Source: Aquincolibacterium sp964606385
GTDB taxonomy: Bacteria > Omnitrophota > Omnitrophia > Omnitrophales > Aquincolibacteriaceae
Assembly (NCBI GenBank): GCA_964606385.1
Contig: CAZSFZ010000003.1
Location: 1 to 64,000, forward strand
Length of the DNA: 64,000 nt
Direction of reading: 5' to 3'
Shown here in pieces: positions 6,268 through 14,554 of the stretch. Numbering within the stretch: position 1 is the first letter of the stretch; each line of letters opens with the position of its first letter. The translations under genes and the position numbers were made by a program. Below the pieces are notes generated by a model. That model saw only the letters and a list, made by a program, of their open reading frames with translations, made no database searches and had not been told where the DNA came from.

Positions 6268-7677
6268 TTAAGCCCCGATCAAAGCCACGGCTTCATGCAA
6301 GATTTTATTTAGAGAGACCGGCATCCACAACCCGAGCGCCAGGAGAATCCCCGCAGCTAACGCAATAGTGATATTCATCATAAAATTTTCTTTTGGGGGC
6401 AAAACTGGCTCCGTGGGTTTGCCATAGACAAACTCCAGCACAAGCCTGGAAATTCCAATGAAGATGACGGCCAGGCACAAGATGGTGATCCCCGCCAGGA
6501 TGTAATGCTTGGAAAGGATGGCGGCATTCAGGATCAGAAGTTCGCTATGGAACGTCGCGAACGGGAACATGCCGGTCCCGGCCAGCAACCCCACGAGCAG
6601 GAAAACCCCTGTCACGGGATAGATATGAATGACTCCCTGGACCTCGGGGCTACGGGAAAATCCATATTTTTGGGCTACGGATCCTGCCGTAAGGAACATC
6701 ACCACTTTTGCCAAGGCGTTATTGACCATGTGAAACAGGGCCCCAAAGATCCCGACCGCGCCTAATCCGAGTCCTAAGATCAGCAGGCCCATATGTTCCA
6801 CGGAAGAATACGCGAAAGATCTCTTGAGATTCTTCTCGCCTAACAGGAGCACCGCCGGGACCACGAGCGAAAGGACTCCCGTAACGATCAAAATAGAGGC
6901 ATAAAAATCATTCAGCCCCGTTTTGTAACAAATCTGACTCACCCGCATCAGTGCTAAAAAAGAGCACTGCGTCAGCCCCCCCGCCATGAGAACCGCCACC
7001 ATACCCGTTGCCTGGCCATAGGCTTCCGGCTTCCAACTGTGCATCGGAGCTAGCCCCATCTTGCAGCCATAACCCACGAAGAGAAAAATGACGCTCAATT
7101 TTAACCAATTGACGGAAAGCAAGGACGCGCCGTTTAAGATCGTCGGTAAAAGCAGTGTGTGCAGATCATGCCCCGCGATCGCGAGGAAAAAAGTTCCCAT
7201 AAGAGCCAAGGCGATCCCCACGGAACAGACAAGCAAATACTTCCAGGTGGCCTCCAGACTTTTCCAATTACGATGAAAACTGATCAGCGGCGCGCTGAAA
7301 AGCGTTGTCGTTTCGATCGCCACCCACAAAAGCCCCATATGATAACTGACCGAAACCAGCGTCATCATGGATAAAAGGCAGAAGAGGCAAGTCGTAAATG
7401 TCCGGTTATTCCTGTGTTCATGCTGGAAATAACCGATCATAAAAAAAGACACGAAAAGAAAAAGAAGGCTAATGACCGAAAGAAGGATAAGCCCCAAAGC
7501 ATCCAGCGTGAGATAACCCTGCAGTTCCGGGCCCGGCCGGCACCACCAATAAGACGCAACGATCATGGCATGACTGAAAGATACGGCGCATAAAAACCAT
7601 ACCCGGAACATGTTCCTTACCGGCAACAACACGGTAAGGGCTCCGAAGAGAGGAATGACAATCAAAAGGGTCAGCAT
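6268..7677 (-). CDS. hyfF: Proton-translocating antiporter-like membrane subunit (HyfF/NuoN-like)
   Basis: About 469 aa, with some 14 hydrophobic helices of the NuoL/M/N-MrpD family. Key residues are present: the helix-5 Glu in LLWVAIETTTLFSAP and the helix-7 Lys in CKMGLAPMHSWKPEA. 'GEKNLKRSFAYSSVEHMG' is the usual TM8 region. It should pump or channel protons or sodium in the inner membrane. The ATG at 7677 overlaps the preceding stop (TGATG) and has GAAGG upstream, so it is preferred to the in-frame ATG at 7695. It lies between hyfE and hyfG. Confidence 0.9.
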   Translation of the reverse strand: MLTLLIVIPLFGALTVLLPVRNMFRVWFLCAVSFSHAMIVASYWWCRPGPELQGYLTLDALGLILLSVISLLFLFVSFFMIGYFQHEHRNNRTFTTCLFCLLSMMTLVSVSYHMGLLWVAIETTTLFSAPLISFHRNWKSLEATWKYLLVCSVGIALALMGTFFLAIAGHDLHTLLLPTILNGASLLSVNWLKLSVIFLFVGYGCKMGLAPMHSWKPEAYGQATGMVAVLMAGGLTQCSFLALMRVSQICYKTGLNDFYASILIVTGVLSLVVPAVLLLGEKNLKRSFAYSSVEHMGLLILGLGLGAVGIFGALFHMVNNALAKVVMFLTAGSVAQKYGFSRSPEVQGVIHIYPVTGVFLLVGLLAGTGMFPFATFHSELLILNAAILSKHYILAGITILCLAVIFIGISRLVLEFVYGKPTEPVLPPKENFMMNITIALAAGILLALGLWMPVSLNKILHEAVALIGA

Positions 7678-8330
7678 CAGTTGCCTTCGCCCCATTGGGG
7701 CCGTCCGGAAGAGCCTCGGGTCCGTTCGAATTCTTCATTAATGTGATTGAGCACGATCGCCATGACGAAGACCGCCACAAAGATATCCAGCAGGATCCCC
7801 ATCTCAATGAGCAGCGGCATGGCGTCAAAAAGAGACAGCGCGAAAAGAAAGATCCCGTTCTCGATCACCATGTATCCCAGGACCTGGGTGACGGCGCGGG
7901 TACGTGTTACCATGATCATGAAACCTAAAAGCATCGTCGCCAGCGAACACGGCAAGACGAGACTTGATGTTAGTTTCCCTGGCAACTTCAAAGACGCGGA
8001 GAGCCAGAAAGCAACGGCAATCAAAACGGCCCCGACGAGGATCGAAGTTCCAAGACCGATAATAGGCTTGATCTCAGAACGCATGGAGATGTGCCGGATC
8101 GCCCAAAATAAAATGGCGGGCACCAGTATGGCTTTGAGCACCATCGTGCCAAGCGAAAGCCCGAGGTCGCGGCCGGAGAGGGCATCCGCGTGGAGGAATA
8201 ACGGCACAAGACTCAGAAAAAAAGATTGGAGCGCGAAGATCTTGATCATGCCCACAATTCGATGGGTGGCCAAAAGGGTCAACGCCAGGAATACCGCCAG
8301 GATACAGCTCACATCGATCCAAGGCATCAT
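7677..8330 (-). CDS. hyfE: HyfE-like (NuoK-related) membrane subunit
   Basis: The 217-aa protein has about six to seven transmembrane helices, and the central part resembles NuoK/MrpC (GFMIMVTRTRAVTQVLGYMV, then ENGIFLFALSL with the conserved membrane Glu). The C-terminus is EEFERTRGSSG, cytoplasmic. Length and order between hyfC and hyfF fit HyfE of hydrogenase-4 and Ehr complexes. The start lies 4 bp after the hyfC stop; a second Met codon follows at once. Its stop overlaps the hyfF ATG. Confidence 0.87.
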   Translation of the reverse strand: MMPWIDVSCILAVFLALTLLATHRIVGMIKIFALQSFFLSLVPLFLHADALSGRDLGLSLGTMVLKAILVPAILFWAIRHISMRSEIKPIIGLGTSILVGAVLIAVAFWLSASLKLPGKLTSSLVLPCSLATMLLGFMIMVTRTRAVTQVLGYMVIENGIFLFALSLFDAMPLLIEMGILLDIFVAVFVMAIVLNHINEEFERTRGSSGRPQWGEGN

Positions 8331-8334
8331 GCCT

Positions 8335-9261
8335 TTAGGCCCTCCACAACGTTACGATAAGACCAAAGAACGCCAAGGCGAATGAGATCAACAACAAGAG
8401 CCTTACGCGATTAAGGCGAAGGCGCGCCATCGTGGACTCTACGATCCCCACCAAGACCGCCAGCATCAGCATCCCGCCCAGAAAGATCCCCATGTCCGCC
8501 AGCAAATGTCCGGTCCGTACCGGAATGAGGATCGAAACCAGTATTGCGGCAAAAATAAATAATTTCATCGCCGCAGCATAGAGCATGCAGGCAAGGTCCA
8601 CACCGCTGTGATCCAGGATCATCACTTCATGGATCATGGTCAGCTCCAGGTGGGTCTCCGGATCATCGACCGGAACGCGGCAATTTTCCGCTAACAACAC
8701 GATAAAAAAACTCACAACGACCAGAAGCAGCACCGGGTCCAGGCCTTCCCAGGACATCGGGATATCCGCACCGATCATTTGAGAAAGCGAAATGCTCTTG
8801 GCCAGCAGCGCGAGAGTGATGAAGTTCATAAACAAAGCCAATTCCGACAAGCACGAGAAGAAAGCTTCACGGCTGGCTCCCATGCCTTCGAAGCTGGAGC
8901 CCGTATCCAGCGCCGCCAGGATCATAAAAAACCTTCCCAAAGCCAGAAGATAGACGGCTAGCAGAATATCACCTGAAAATTGTATGGGAGCCTTAAACCT
9001 GCCGAAAGGGATCATCAAAGACAAGATCATCATGACTGCCAGAACCACCACCGGCGCGACGCGAAAAATCCATGTCACCGTGGAGCTGTAGACGCATTTC
9101 TTACGGAAGAGTTTCGACAGATCAAAGTAAGGCTGAAATACCGATGGCCCCACCTTCCCGGAAAAAAACGCTTTCACCCTGGCGATCACGCCAAATAAAA
9201 ACGGCGAAAGCAACCCAAGGATCATCCAATGGAACCCTATCGCGATCGTTTTGCTTAACAT
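8335..9261 (-). CDS. hyfC: HyfC/HycD/NuoH-like membrane subunit
   Basis: About 308 aa with eight hydrophobic segments. NuoH family marks are visible: 'ARVKAFFSGKVGPSVFQPYFDLSKLF' (written in parts: FSGKVGPSVFQPYFDLSKLF) near residue 25, and the loop AENCRVPVDDPETHLELTMI near 205 with its acidic residues. This subunit joins the soluble arm to the antiporter-like arm. The ATG at 9261 is preferred to the GTG at 9273. It follows hyfB after 23 bp. Confidence 0.92.
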   Translation of the reverse strand: MLSKTIAIGFHWMILGLLSPFLFGVIARVKAFFSGKVGPSVFQPYFDLSKLFRKKCVYSSTVTWIFRVAPVVVLAVMMILSLMIPFGRFKAPIQFSGDILLAVYLLALGRFFMILAALDTGSSFEGMGASREAFFSCLSELALFMNFITLALLAKSISLSQMIGADIPMSWEGLDPVLLLVVVSFFIVLLAENCRVPVDDPETHLELTMIHEVMILDHSGVDLACMLYAAAMKLFIFAAILVSILIPVRTGHLLADMGIFLGGMLMLAVLVGIVESTMARLRLNRVRLLLLISFALAFFGLIVTLWRA

Positions 9262-9284
9262 AGAACCACACACCGCCTTGATCT

Positions 9285-11159
9285 TTATTTGAGTTTCCAG
9301 ATCAACAGGAACACCAAAAACAAAAGGATATACATCAAGTAAAGCTGGGTATAACGGTTACGGCTGTGCCCCAGCTTTTTAGAAAGATTGTTCAGAAAGG
9401 CCATCCCGGGGATGAAAACCATCTCTTCGGAGGCATCATGGACCGAAGAATCCACATGGGTCTTTTCCGGAAAAGCACCCATGACCCGTCCTCCGTGACG
9501 CCGAAAGAGCAAAAGGTTTTTCATTAATTCAACGATCATCCGGGCAAAGGACGCGGAGGTGTATTGAAACTTCGAAGAAACCTGCGCAAAGCCGCAACTC
9601 CAGGTTTCCCGGACCGGTGTGAGCGCGGCCCCCAAAAGAAGGCGGCGGACAACGATCAATCCTAAAAGGACCAGGAGAAACAGGCCTGCCATCTTGACCA
9701 CCACCGTTAAGGGAATAAGAACCTGTTCAAGCGGGATTGCAGAGAGATCCACATGCGTCAGATAAGCCCCGCCAAGAAAGATCAGGCCTGTCACAGACCC
9801 GGGAACAAGACCGATCCAAACGCATAATCCCGCCAAGACCATCATGGGAAAAAGCATCCATTGGGATGTCTCCTCGTGACACGCGCCTTCCCGCACCGTG
9901 GGTTTCTCCGATACCGCCTGAGCTTCGTTTAAAAGAACCTTTTTCATATCCGTCCGGGGTTTGCCTAAAAAAACAGTCCCATAAACTTTGCTGAAACAAG
10001 CCAGCGCGAGGGCACCCATGAGCGCCAGCGACAAGATCCCCACAGAACAAAAGATCATCCCCTGGACGGGAAGCCCGAGAAGCCCTCTGAAGAGCCCGAA
10101 ATAAACAATGAATTCGCTGATGAATCCGTTGAAAAGCGGCAACCCGCAGATCGAAAGCGCCCCCACCATGAAGAGACGGCTTGTCATAGGCAGGGTCTTC
10201 GACAGCCCTCCAAGATGATCCATCTCCCCGGAGTGCATTTTCTGGATCACAGACCCCGCTCCCAAGAACAAAAGTCCTTTAAAAAGCGCGTGGTTCAAGA
10301 CATGGAAGAGACCCCCTCCAAATCCCAAAACGGCGAGAAAAGGGATCTGATAGCTCCTTCCCAAAAGCCCCACGCCGAGCCCGAGAGCGATGATGCCGAT
10401 ATTTTCAATACTGTGATAGGCCAACAGTTTTTTGAGTTCGTGCTGTCCGAGGGCGTATAAAACGCCCATCAGGCCGGAAACCACACCCGTCATTAAAAGA
10501 ACGTACCCGCACCAATCCGGAAGCACTTTCACGATCCATAGCACGCGGCAGATGCCATAGATCCCCATTTTGATCGCAATCCCTGACAACAGTGCAGAGA
10601 TATGTGATGGCGCCGCCGGATGGGCGTACGGCAGCCAAATATGCACCGGGATAAATCCCGCTTTAACTCCGAAACCGACGAGAGAAAGAAGGAAGATCGT
10701 CCCCGCGAGCAGCGGCGGAAAATTCGTCAGGGCCATGCGGTCAAAGGCCATCGATCCTGAGGCTTGGGCCATCACAAAGAACATCAGAAAAAGAAAAAAT
10801 GTCGCGCAGTGGGACGCGATCAGATAAATAAACCCCGCTTTACGCACCGAGGCTTTTTCATCGTTAAAAATGATCAGGAAAAAAGTGGAAAGGGTCATGG
10901 CCTCCCACGCCCCCAGGAAAAGGATCACGTTGTTGGCGGTCACAAGCAGAACCAGGACCAACAGCAAAAGCAGATAAAAAAAGACATGGATCCCCAGGGG
11001 TTTCTTTCCGTGATACGGACGCATGTACCCAAATCCGTAAATTCCGGAACAGAACGCGAGAACCACGATGGCTATAAGGAATATAAGGCTCAGCGGATCC
11101 AGACTCAGGGAGAAAGATCCGGAAGGAACCTCCCAGGATCTTTGGAAGAAGTGTGCCAT
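9285..11159 (-). CDS. hyfB: HyfB/NuoL-like antiporter subunit
   Basis: About 624 aa with some 15-16 transmembrane helices of the proton-conducting membrane transporter family. The conserved Glu is in LFLGAWEAMTLSTFF and the Lys is in GVKAGFIPVHIWLPYAHPAA. 'GQHELKKLLAYHSIENIG' is the next charged helix. A C-terminal extension with extra helices (~500-624) follows, as in HyfB. The ATG at 11159 lies 1 nt after the stop of the HTH-EIIA gene and has GGGGGGT upstream. It is the first structural gene of the complex. Confidence 0.92.
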   Translation of the reverse strand: MAHFFQRSWEVPSGSFSLSLDPLSLIFLIAIVVLAFCSGIYGFGYMRPYHGKKPLGIHVFFYLLLLLVLVLLVTANNVILFLGAWEAMTLSTFFLIIFNDEKASVRKAGFIYLIASHCATFFLFLMFFVMAQASGSMAFDRMALTNFPPLLAGTIFLLSLVGFGVKAGFIPVHIWLPYAHPAAPSHISALLSGIAIKMGIYGICRVLWIVKVLPDWCGYVLLMTGVVSGLMGVLYALGQHELKKLLAYHSIENIGIIALGLGVGLLGRSYQIPFLAVLGFGGGLFHVLNHALFKGLLFLGAGSVIQKMHSGEMDHLGGLSKTLPMTSRLFMVGALSICGLPLFNGFISEFIVYFGLFRGLLGLPVQGMIFCSVGILSLALMGALALACFSKVYGTVFLGKPRTDMKKVLLNEAQAVSEKPTVREGACHEETSQWMLFPMMVLAGLCVWIGLVPGSVTGLIFLGGAYLTHVDLSAIPLEQVLIPLTVVVKMAGLFLLVLLGLIVVRRLLLGAALTPVRETWSCGFAQVSSKFQYTSASFARMIVELMKNLLLFRRHGGRVMGAFPEKTHVDSSVHDASEEMVFIPGMAFLNNLSKKLGHSRNRYTQLYLMYILLFLVFLLIWKLK

Positions 11160-11160
11160 A

Positions 11161-11844
11161 TCAGGCACCCCCCGCGGTTTTTGCTTCTGCGACCTGGAAG
11201 GTCGCGAGGATCTCTTCGGCTTTCGCGCGGCGGTCCAAGACGGCCTTCACATTTTCATCCTGAAGACCAAAGGCTAGGCGCGACAAGAGCGTCAAATGCC
11301 CTTTGAAAGATCCGGACAATATGACGAAGAGCGTATGGACCTTCTCGCCGTCAAGGGCCGCGAAATCCACCGGCGTTTCGAGAAAAAAAAGCCCCACAAT
11401 GGGATCAAGACCAGCAAAGATCACGGGATGTTTGACATGCGGGATGGCGATCCCATTCCCGATCCCCGTCGTGCCGGACTGTTCACGGGAGATAAGCAGC
11501 TCTTTTAAGGAAGCGCGATCAATCCGGTCCGGGAGCGGCAAAAAGCCAAGCACTTCTCCAAAGATCTCTTCGCGGCGATTTCCCTTAATCCCGAAATGGA
11601 CTCCCCCGCGGATAAGCGCCGGGGTCAAAATGTCCTGACCCGGCCGGTTCTTTTCACAGAGCTTCAAGGCTCCAAGCGTTAAGGGAATCTTGTACTTCAG
11701 GGCCCACTCGAGGACCTCCACGGAATTGAAATAATACTGGCCATTGGCCTTGACCGCCGGCATGGCCCGGTCATTGAGCCATTGATAAAGCGTTTTCTCC
11801 CCCACCTCGAAGGCTTTTCCGATCTCACGGAAAGTTAATTGCAT
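11161..11844 (-). CDS. Excisionase-type HTH domain fused to PTS EIIA (fructose/nitrogen type) domain
   Basis: Residues 1-55 are a MerR/excisionase-like helix-turn-helix (REIGKAFEVGEKTLYQWLND, then MPAVKANGQYYF). Residues ~80-220 are an EIIA-type-2 domain like PtsN; the phospho-acceptor His is in NGIAIPHVKHP near residue 148. Such fusions may act as regulators responding to PTS phosphorylation. No EI, HPr or sugar permease is nearby, so it is more likely regulatory than sugar-transporting. It lies directly upstream of hyfB with its stop next to the hyfB start, which suggests control of, or coupling to, the Ehr-like complex. Target unknown. Confidence 0.88.
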   Translation of the reverse strand: MQLTFREIGKAFEVGEKTLYQWLNDRAMPAVKANGQYYFNSVEVLEWALKYKIPLTLGALKLCEKNRPGQDILTPALIRGGVHFGIKGNRREEIFGEVLGFLPLPDRIDRASLKELLISREQSGTTGIGNGIAIPHVKHPVIFAGLDPIVGLFFLETPVDFAALDGEKVHTLFVILSGSFKGHLTLLSRLAFGLQDENVKAVLDRRAKAEEILATFQVAEAKTAGGA

Positions 11845-11916
11845 ATCATCTCCTGCTTCACGAGAAACGCGGCAAATAGGCCCCTGAAAACACTGTCTCG
11901 TCTTATCGGATAAATC

Positions 11917-12252
11917 CTAATCTTCGCCAAGGCTTTCCAGGATCTTTTCGCTTCTTTTGAATTTTTTACGGAGAAGTTCCGCGATCGGCCTCAGCACTTT
12001 AAAAATATCATGATCCTGCAGATCATAATAAACATTTGTTTTTTCCTGGCGGGCCGACAAAACCCCGAGATTCCGCAGGGCGCCCAGGTGCCGCGACAAA
12101 CTCGACTGTTCGACCCCCAGCGCCTGCACCAGCTTCCCCACACTGGCTTCCCCGTCCTTGAGATATTCAATGATCTGCAGGCGCACCGGATGTGACAGGA
12201 CTTTTAAAAAGTCCGCTTTGATCTTGAACACCATGTCATCGATCTTTTTCAT
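11917..12252 (-). CDS. ArsR/SmtB family transcriptional regulator
   Basis: The 111-aa winged-helix protein has the family pattern: 'FLKVLSHPVRLQIIEYL' at ~15-31, recognition helix VEQSSLSRHLGALRNLGVL at ~48-66, wing ARQEKTNVYYDL. It contains no cysteine, so thiol-based sulfide/persulfide sensing (SqrR/BigR) and Cys metal sites are excluded. The gene follows sulP after 31 bp. The palindrome at 14031..14048 over the presumed sulP transcription start is a good candidate for its operator, giving autoregulation. The effector is unknown. Confidence 0.92.
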   Translation of the reverse strand: MKKIDDMVFKIKADFLKVLSHPVRLQIIEYLKDGEASVGKLVQALGVEQSSLSRHLGALRNLGVLSARQEKTNVYYDLQDHDIFKVLRPIAELLRKKFKRSEKILESLGED

Positions 12253-12283
12253 AAAGCCTTTCTGTGCGGAAATCCCGTCCAGC

Positions 12284-13948
12284 TTATTTTGTTTCTTTCA
12301 GCAATACTTCCGCCCGCGCGATCGATTCCTTCATGCTCGCGAAAACATTTTCCTCCCCGACCAGGTCATAAAGATTCGATTTGACCATTTCATTGAGCGG
12401 TTGGACGTGAAGCCCGGTCACCACTAGCCGGATGCCTTCGCGCTTGTTCTTATTATAGAAACCTTTAAGCGCGTGCATGCCGGTAGAGTCGATCAAAGGC
12501 ACATCCCTGAATCGCAGGATCCGTACTTTGGGTTTTTCATGGATCTGCCTCTCGGCTTCATCAAAGCTATTGGCCGCCCCAAAGAAAAGAGGACCGTTAA
12601 CCTCGTAGACCTCGACCCGGGGCGGAAGCGGGAAGGAAGACAAAGGCAGATCCTCCCCTTTTTCCATTTTTTCATCTTCCGCATATTCCCTGGCGAACAC
12701 TTTCACGTCCGTCACATCAGACATGCGCTTCATAAAGAGAAAGGCTGATAAGACGACCCCGACTTCAATGGCGACGTTCAAATCCACAAAAACCGTCAGA
12801 AGGAATGTCATCCCCAGAACGATCCTTGCGCCGAGGGAACCTTTGAGCAACTCACGGAAAGACCTCCATTCACTCATATAGTACGCCACGACGATCAGGA
12901 TACCGGCCAGGCAGGCCAGCGGAACAAATTTGATCCAGGCCCCGAAGAAAAGCATGATCAAAAGGACTGTGATCGCATGAACGATGCCGGCAATAGGGGT
13001 TTTGCCGCCATTTTTAATGTTGGTCACGGTTCGGGCAATAGCGCCCGTCGCGGGCATACCGCCAAAGAGCGCTGAGCCGATATTCGCGATCCCCTGCCCG
13101 ATCAACTCGGTATTAGGACGGTGCCGGGCGCCGATCATTCCGTCAGCCACTACCGCGGAGAGCAAGGACTCAATAGCTCCCAAAAGCGCGATTGTCACCG
13201 CGGGTTGAAAAAGCTCCCGGATCCTTGAAAAACTTAAAAGGGGGAAATGCGGCAGGGGAAGCCCGTGAGGTAATTCTCCGAAACGGCTTCCGATCGTTTC
13301 AACGGGGAGATGAAAGAACGTCGCAAGCACGGTAACAGAAATAAGAGCTAGAAGGGCGCCCGGAATGCGCTTTGAAAATTTGGGGGTGACGGCAATGATA
13401 AAAATCGTGATAAGTCCCAAGATCAAAGCGGCATAATTCAGGGTGCCGATATGCTGAAGAAAAACATGCCACTTTTCCACGAATTCTGCCGGCACCTTAT
13501 CGATAGTCAAACCCAAGAAGTCCTTCACCTGGGATGAAAAAATGATCACGGCAATACCGCTGGTAAACCCCACGATCACCGAGTGAGGGATGAACTTGAT
13601 CGCGGTTCCCAGCTTTGCGAATCCCATAACCACAAGTAGAAGACCGGCCATCATGGTGGCGATAATGAGCCCGTCAACCCCATATTTATGGACCACCCCA
13701 TAAACAATGATCACGAACGCGCCTGTCGGGCCGCCGATCTGCACCCGGCTCCCTCCCAGCACGGAAACAAGTAAACCGGCAATAATCGCGGTAAAAAGAC
13801 CTTTGTCAGGGGAAACGCCTGAAGCGATGGCGAAGGCAATGGCCAAAGGGATCGCAACCACTCCCACAATGAATCCCGCAATACAATCTTTGAAAAATTT
13901 TTCTTTCGAGTAATCCTTAAGACAAGTCACTAATTTGGGATGAAACAT
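12284..13948 (-). CDS. SulP family anion transporter with STAS domain
   Basis: 554 aa. The N-terminal membrane domain (~20-410) shows SulP hallmarks: DCIAGFIVGVVAIPLAIAFA near residue 22 and GPTGAFVIIVYG near residue 74, with repeated helices. The C-terminal STAS domain (~440-550) has the anti-sigma-antagonist-like motif LIDSTGMHALKGF. SulP proteins carry sulfate, bicarbonate or other anions; the sequence does not decide which. It is first in an operon with arsR, the EIIA regulator and the Ehr-like complex, hinting at anion uptake (possibly bicarbonate) coupled to that complex, which is inference. Confidence 0.93.
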   Translation of the reverse strand: MFHPKLVTCLKDYSKEKFFKDCIAGFIVGVVAIPLAIAFAIASGVSPDKGLFTAIIAGLLVSVLGGSRVQIGGPTGAFVIIVYGVVHKYGVDGLIIATMMAGLLLVVMGFAKLGTAIKFIPHSVIVGFTSGIAVIIFSSQVKDFLGLTIDKVPAEFVEKWHVFLQHIGTLNYAALILGLITIFIIAVTPKFSKRIPGALLALISVTVLATFFHLPVETIGSRFGELPHGLPLPHFPLLSFSRIRELFQPAVTIALLGAIESLLSAVVADGMIGARHRPNTELIGQGIANIGSALFGGMPATGAIARTVTNIKNGGKTPIAGIVHAITVLLIMLFFGAWIKFVPLACLAGILIVVAYYMSEWRSFRELLKGSLGARIVLGMTFLLTVFVDLNVAIEVGVVLSAFLFMKRMSDVTDVKVFAREYAEDEKMEKGEDLPLSSFPLPPRVEVYEVNGPLFFGAANSFDEAERQIHEKPKVRILRFRDVPLIDSTGMHALKGFYNKNKREGIRLVVTGLHVQPLNEMVKSNLYDLVGEENVFASMKESIARAEVLLKETK

Positions 13949-14030
13949 AAAACTCGCTTTCCTGTTTTTTTATTGGATTTTAAGGCTTTCCAAGAGGGGG
14001 CATTCTGGCTCGCAAAGCTTAAGAATCTCC

Positions 14031-14086
14031 TCATATATTCCTATATGAGCATGTATGCATATTAAAGCAAAAATAACAACTGTCAA
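14031..14086 (-). promoter_or_regulatory. sulP operon promoter with palindromic operator
   Basis: On the minus strand a perfect -35 TTGACA (14086..14081) and a -10 TAATAT (14064..14059) are separated by 16 nt. The expected start is near 14052. A perfect inverted repeat TCATATATTCCTATATGA lies at 14031..14048, just downstream. Its size and AT-rich arms fit an ArsR-family operator, and arsR is the second gene of the operon. Confidence 0.75.
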
Positions 14087-14289
14087 TGACAGCTTGAATG
14101 TTTTTGGAAGGCTAAGGGCTAAGCATCCTCTCAGTGTCAAAGCCCGCAACTTCCGCGTGCGGAATATCTTGAGCCCAGAGCCTGTCCCGCGGCCGGGACC
14201 TCTCGTCCCCACCGTGGCCCGGGAAAAAGACCTTCCTCCTTCCTAAAAAAGATCATCTTAGGCTCCGTTGCCTGCCTTTCGGCGGGGTC

Positions 14290-14317
14290 TTGATTTGCTA
14301 AAAAAAAGGCGTATAGT
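14290..14317 (+). promoter_or_regulatory. Sigma-70 promoter of the c-di-AMP riboswitch
   Basis: TTGATT (14290..14295) and TATAGT (14312..14317) are 16 nt apart and lie just before the aptamer. The stretch 14090-14289 between this and the sulP promoter holds short inverted repeats but no gene that I can see. Confidence 0.65.
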
Positions 14318-14330
14318 ACCAAGCTTATAT

Positions 14331-14476
14331 GCCGAGTCCGTAAGCTGTTTTCCGGCTTCACGGAACGGGGGACCCAAGAACCATAAGGGGCGAATTGCAG
14401 GCCTGAGATCAGGCCGTGAGAGGTCAAGTCCTCGACCTTAGCCCGTCAGCTAACCCCGTAGGCGAAGGAGAGGAGT
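14331..14476 (+). ncRNA. ydaO-type c-di-AMP riboswitch
   Basis: The region carries the conserved blocks of the ydaO/yuaA aptamer in order: GGAACGGGGGACCCA (14362..14376), AAGGGGCGAAT (14385..14395), and near the end AGCCCGTCAGCTAACC then CCGTAGGCGAAGGAGAGG (14440..14473). A variable hairpin GGCCTGAGATCAGGCC lies between. It sits about 80 nt before a KimA-like permease gene, the classic target of this riboswitch, and normally c-di-AMP binding turns expression off. Exact ends are approximate. Confidence 0.92.
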
Positions 14477-14554
14477 TTTCCATGAAGTCCCTTTGTGTTT
14501 CCTGCTGTCCAAGCCCCTTGTGTCCCCATCCAACGTCTTTCGGGGGATACCTCC

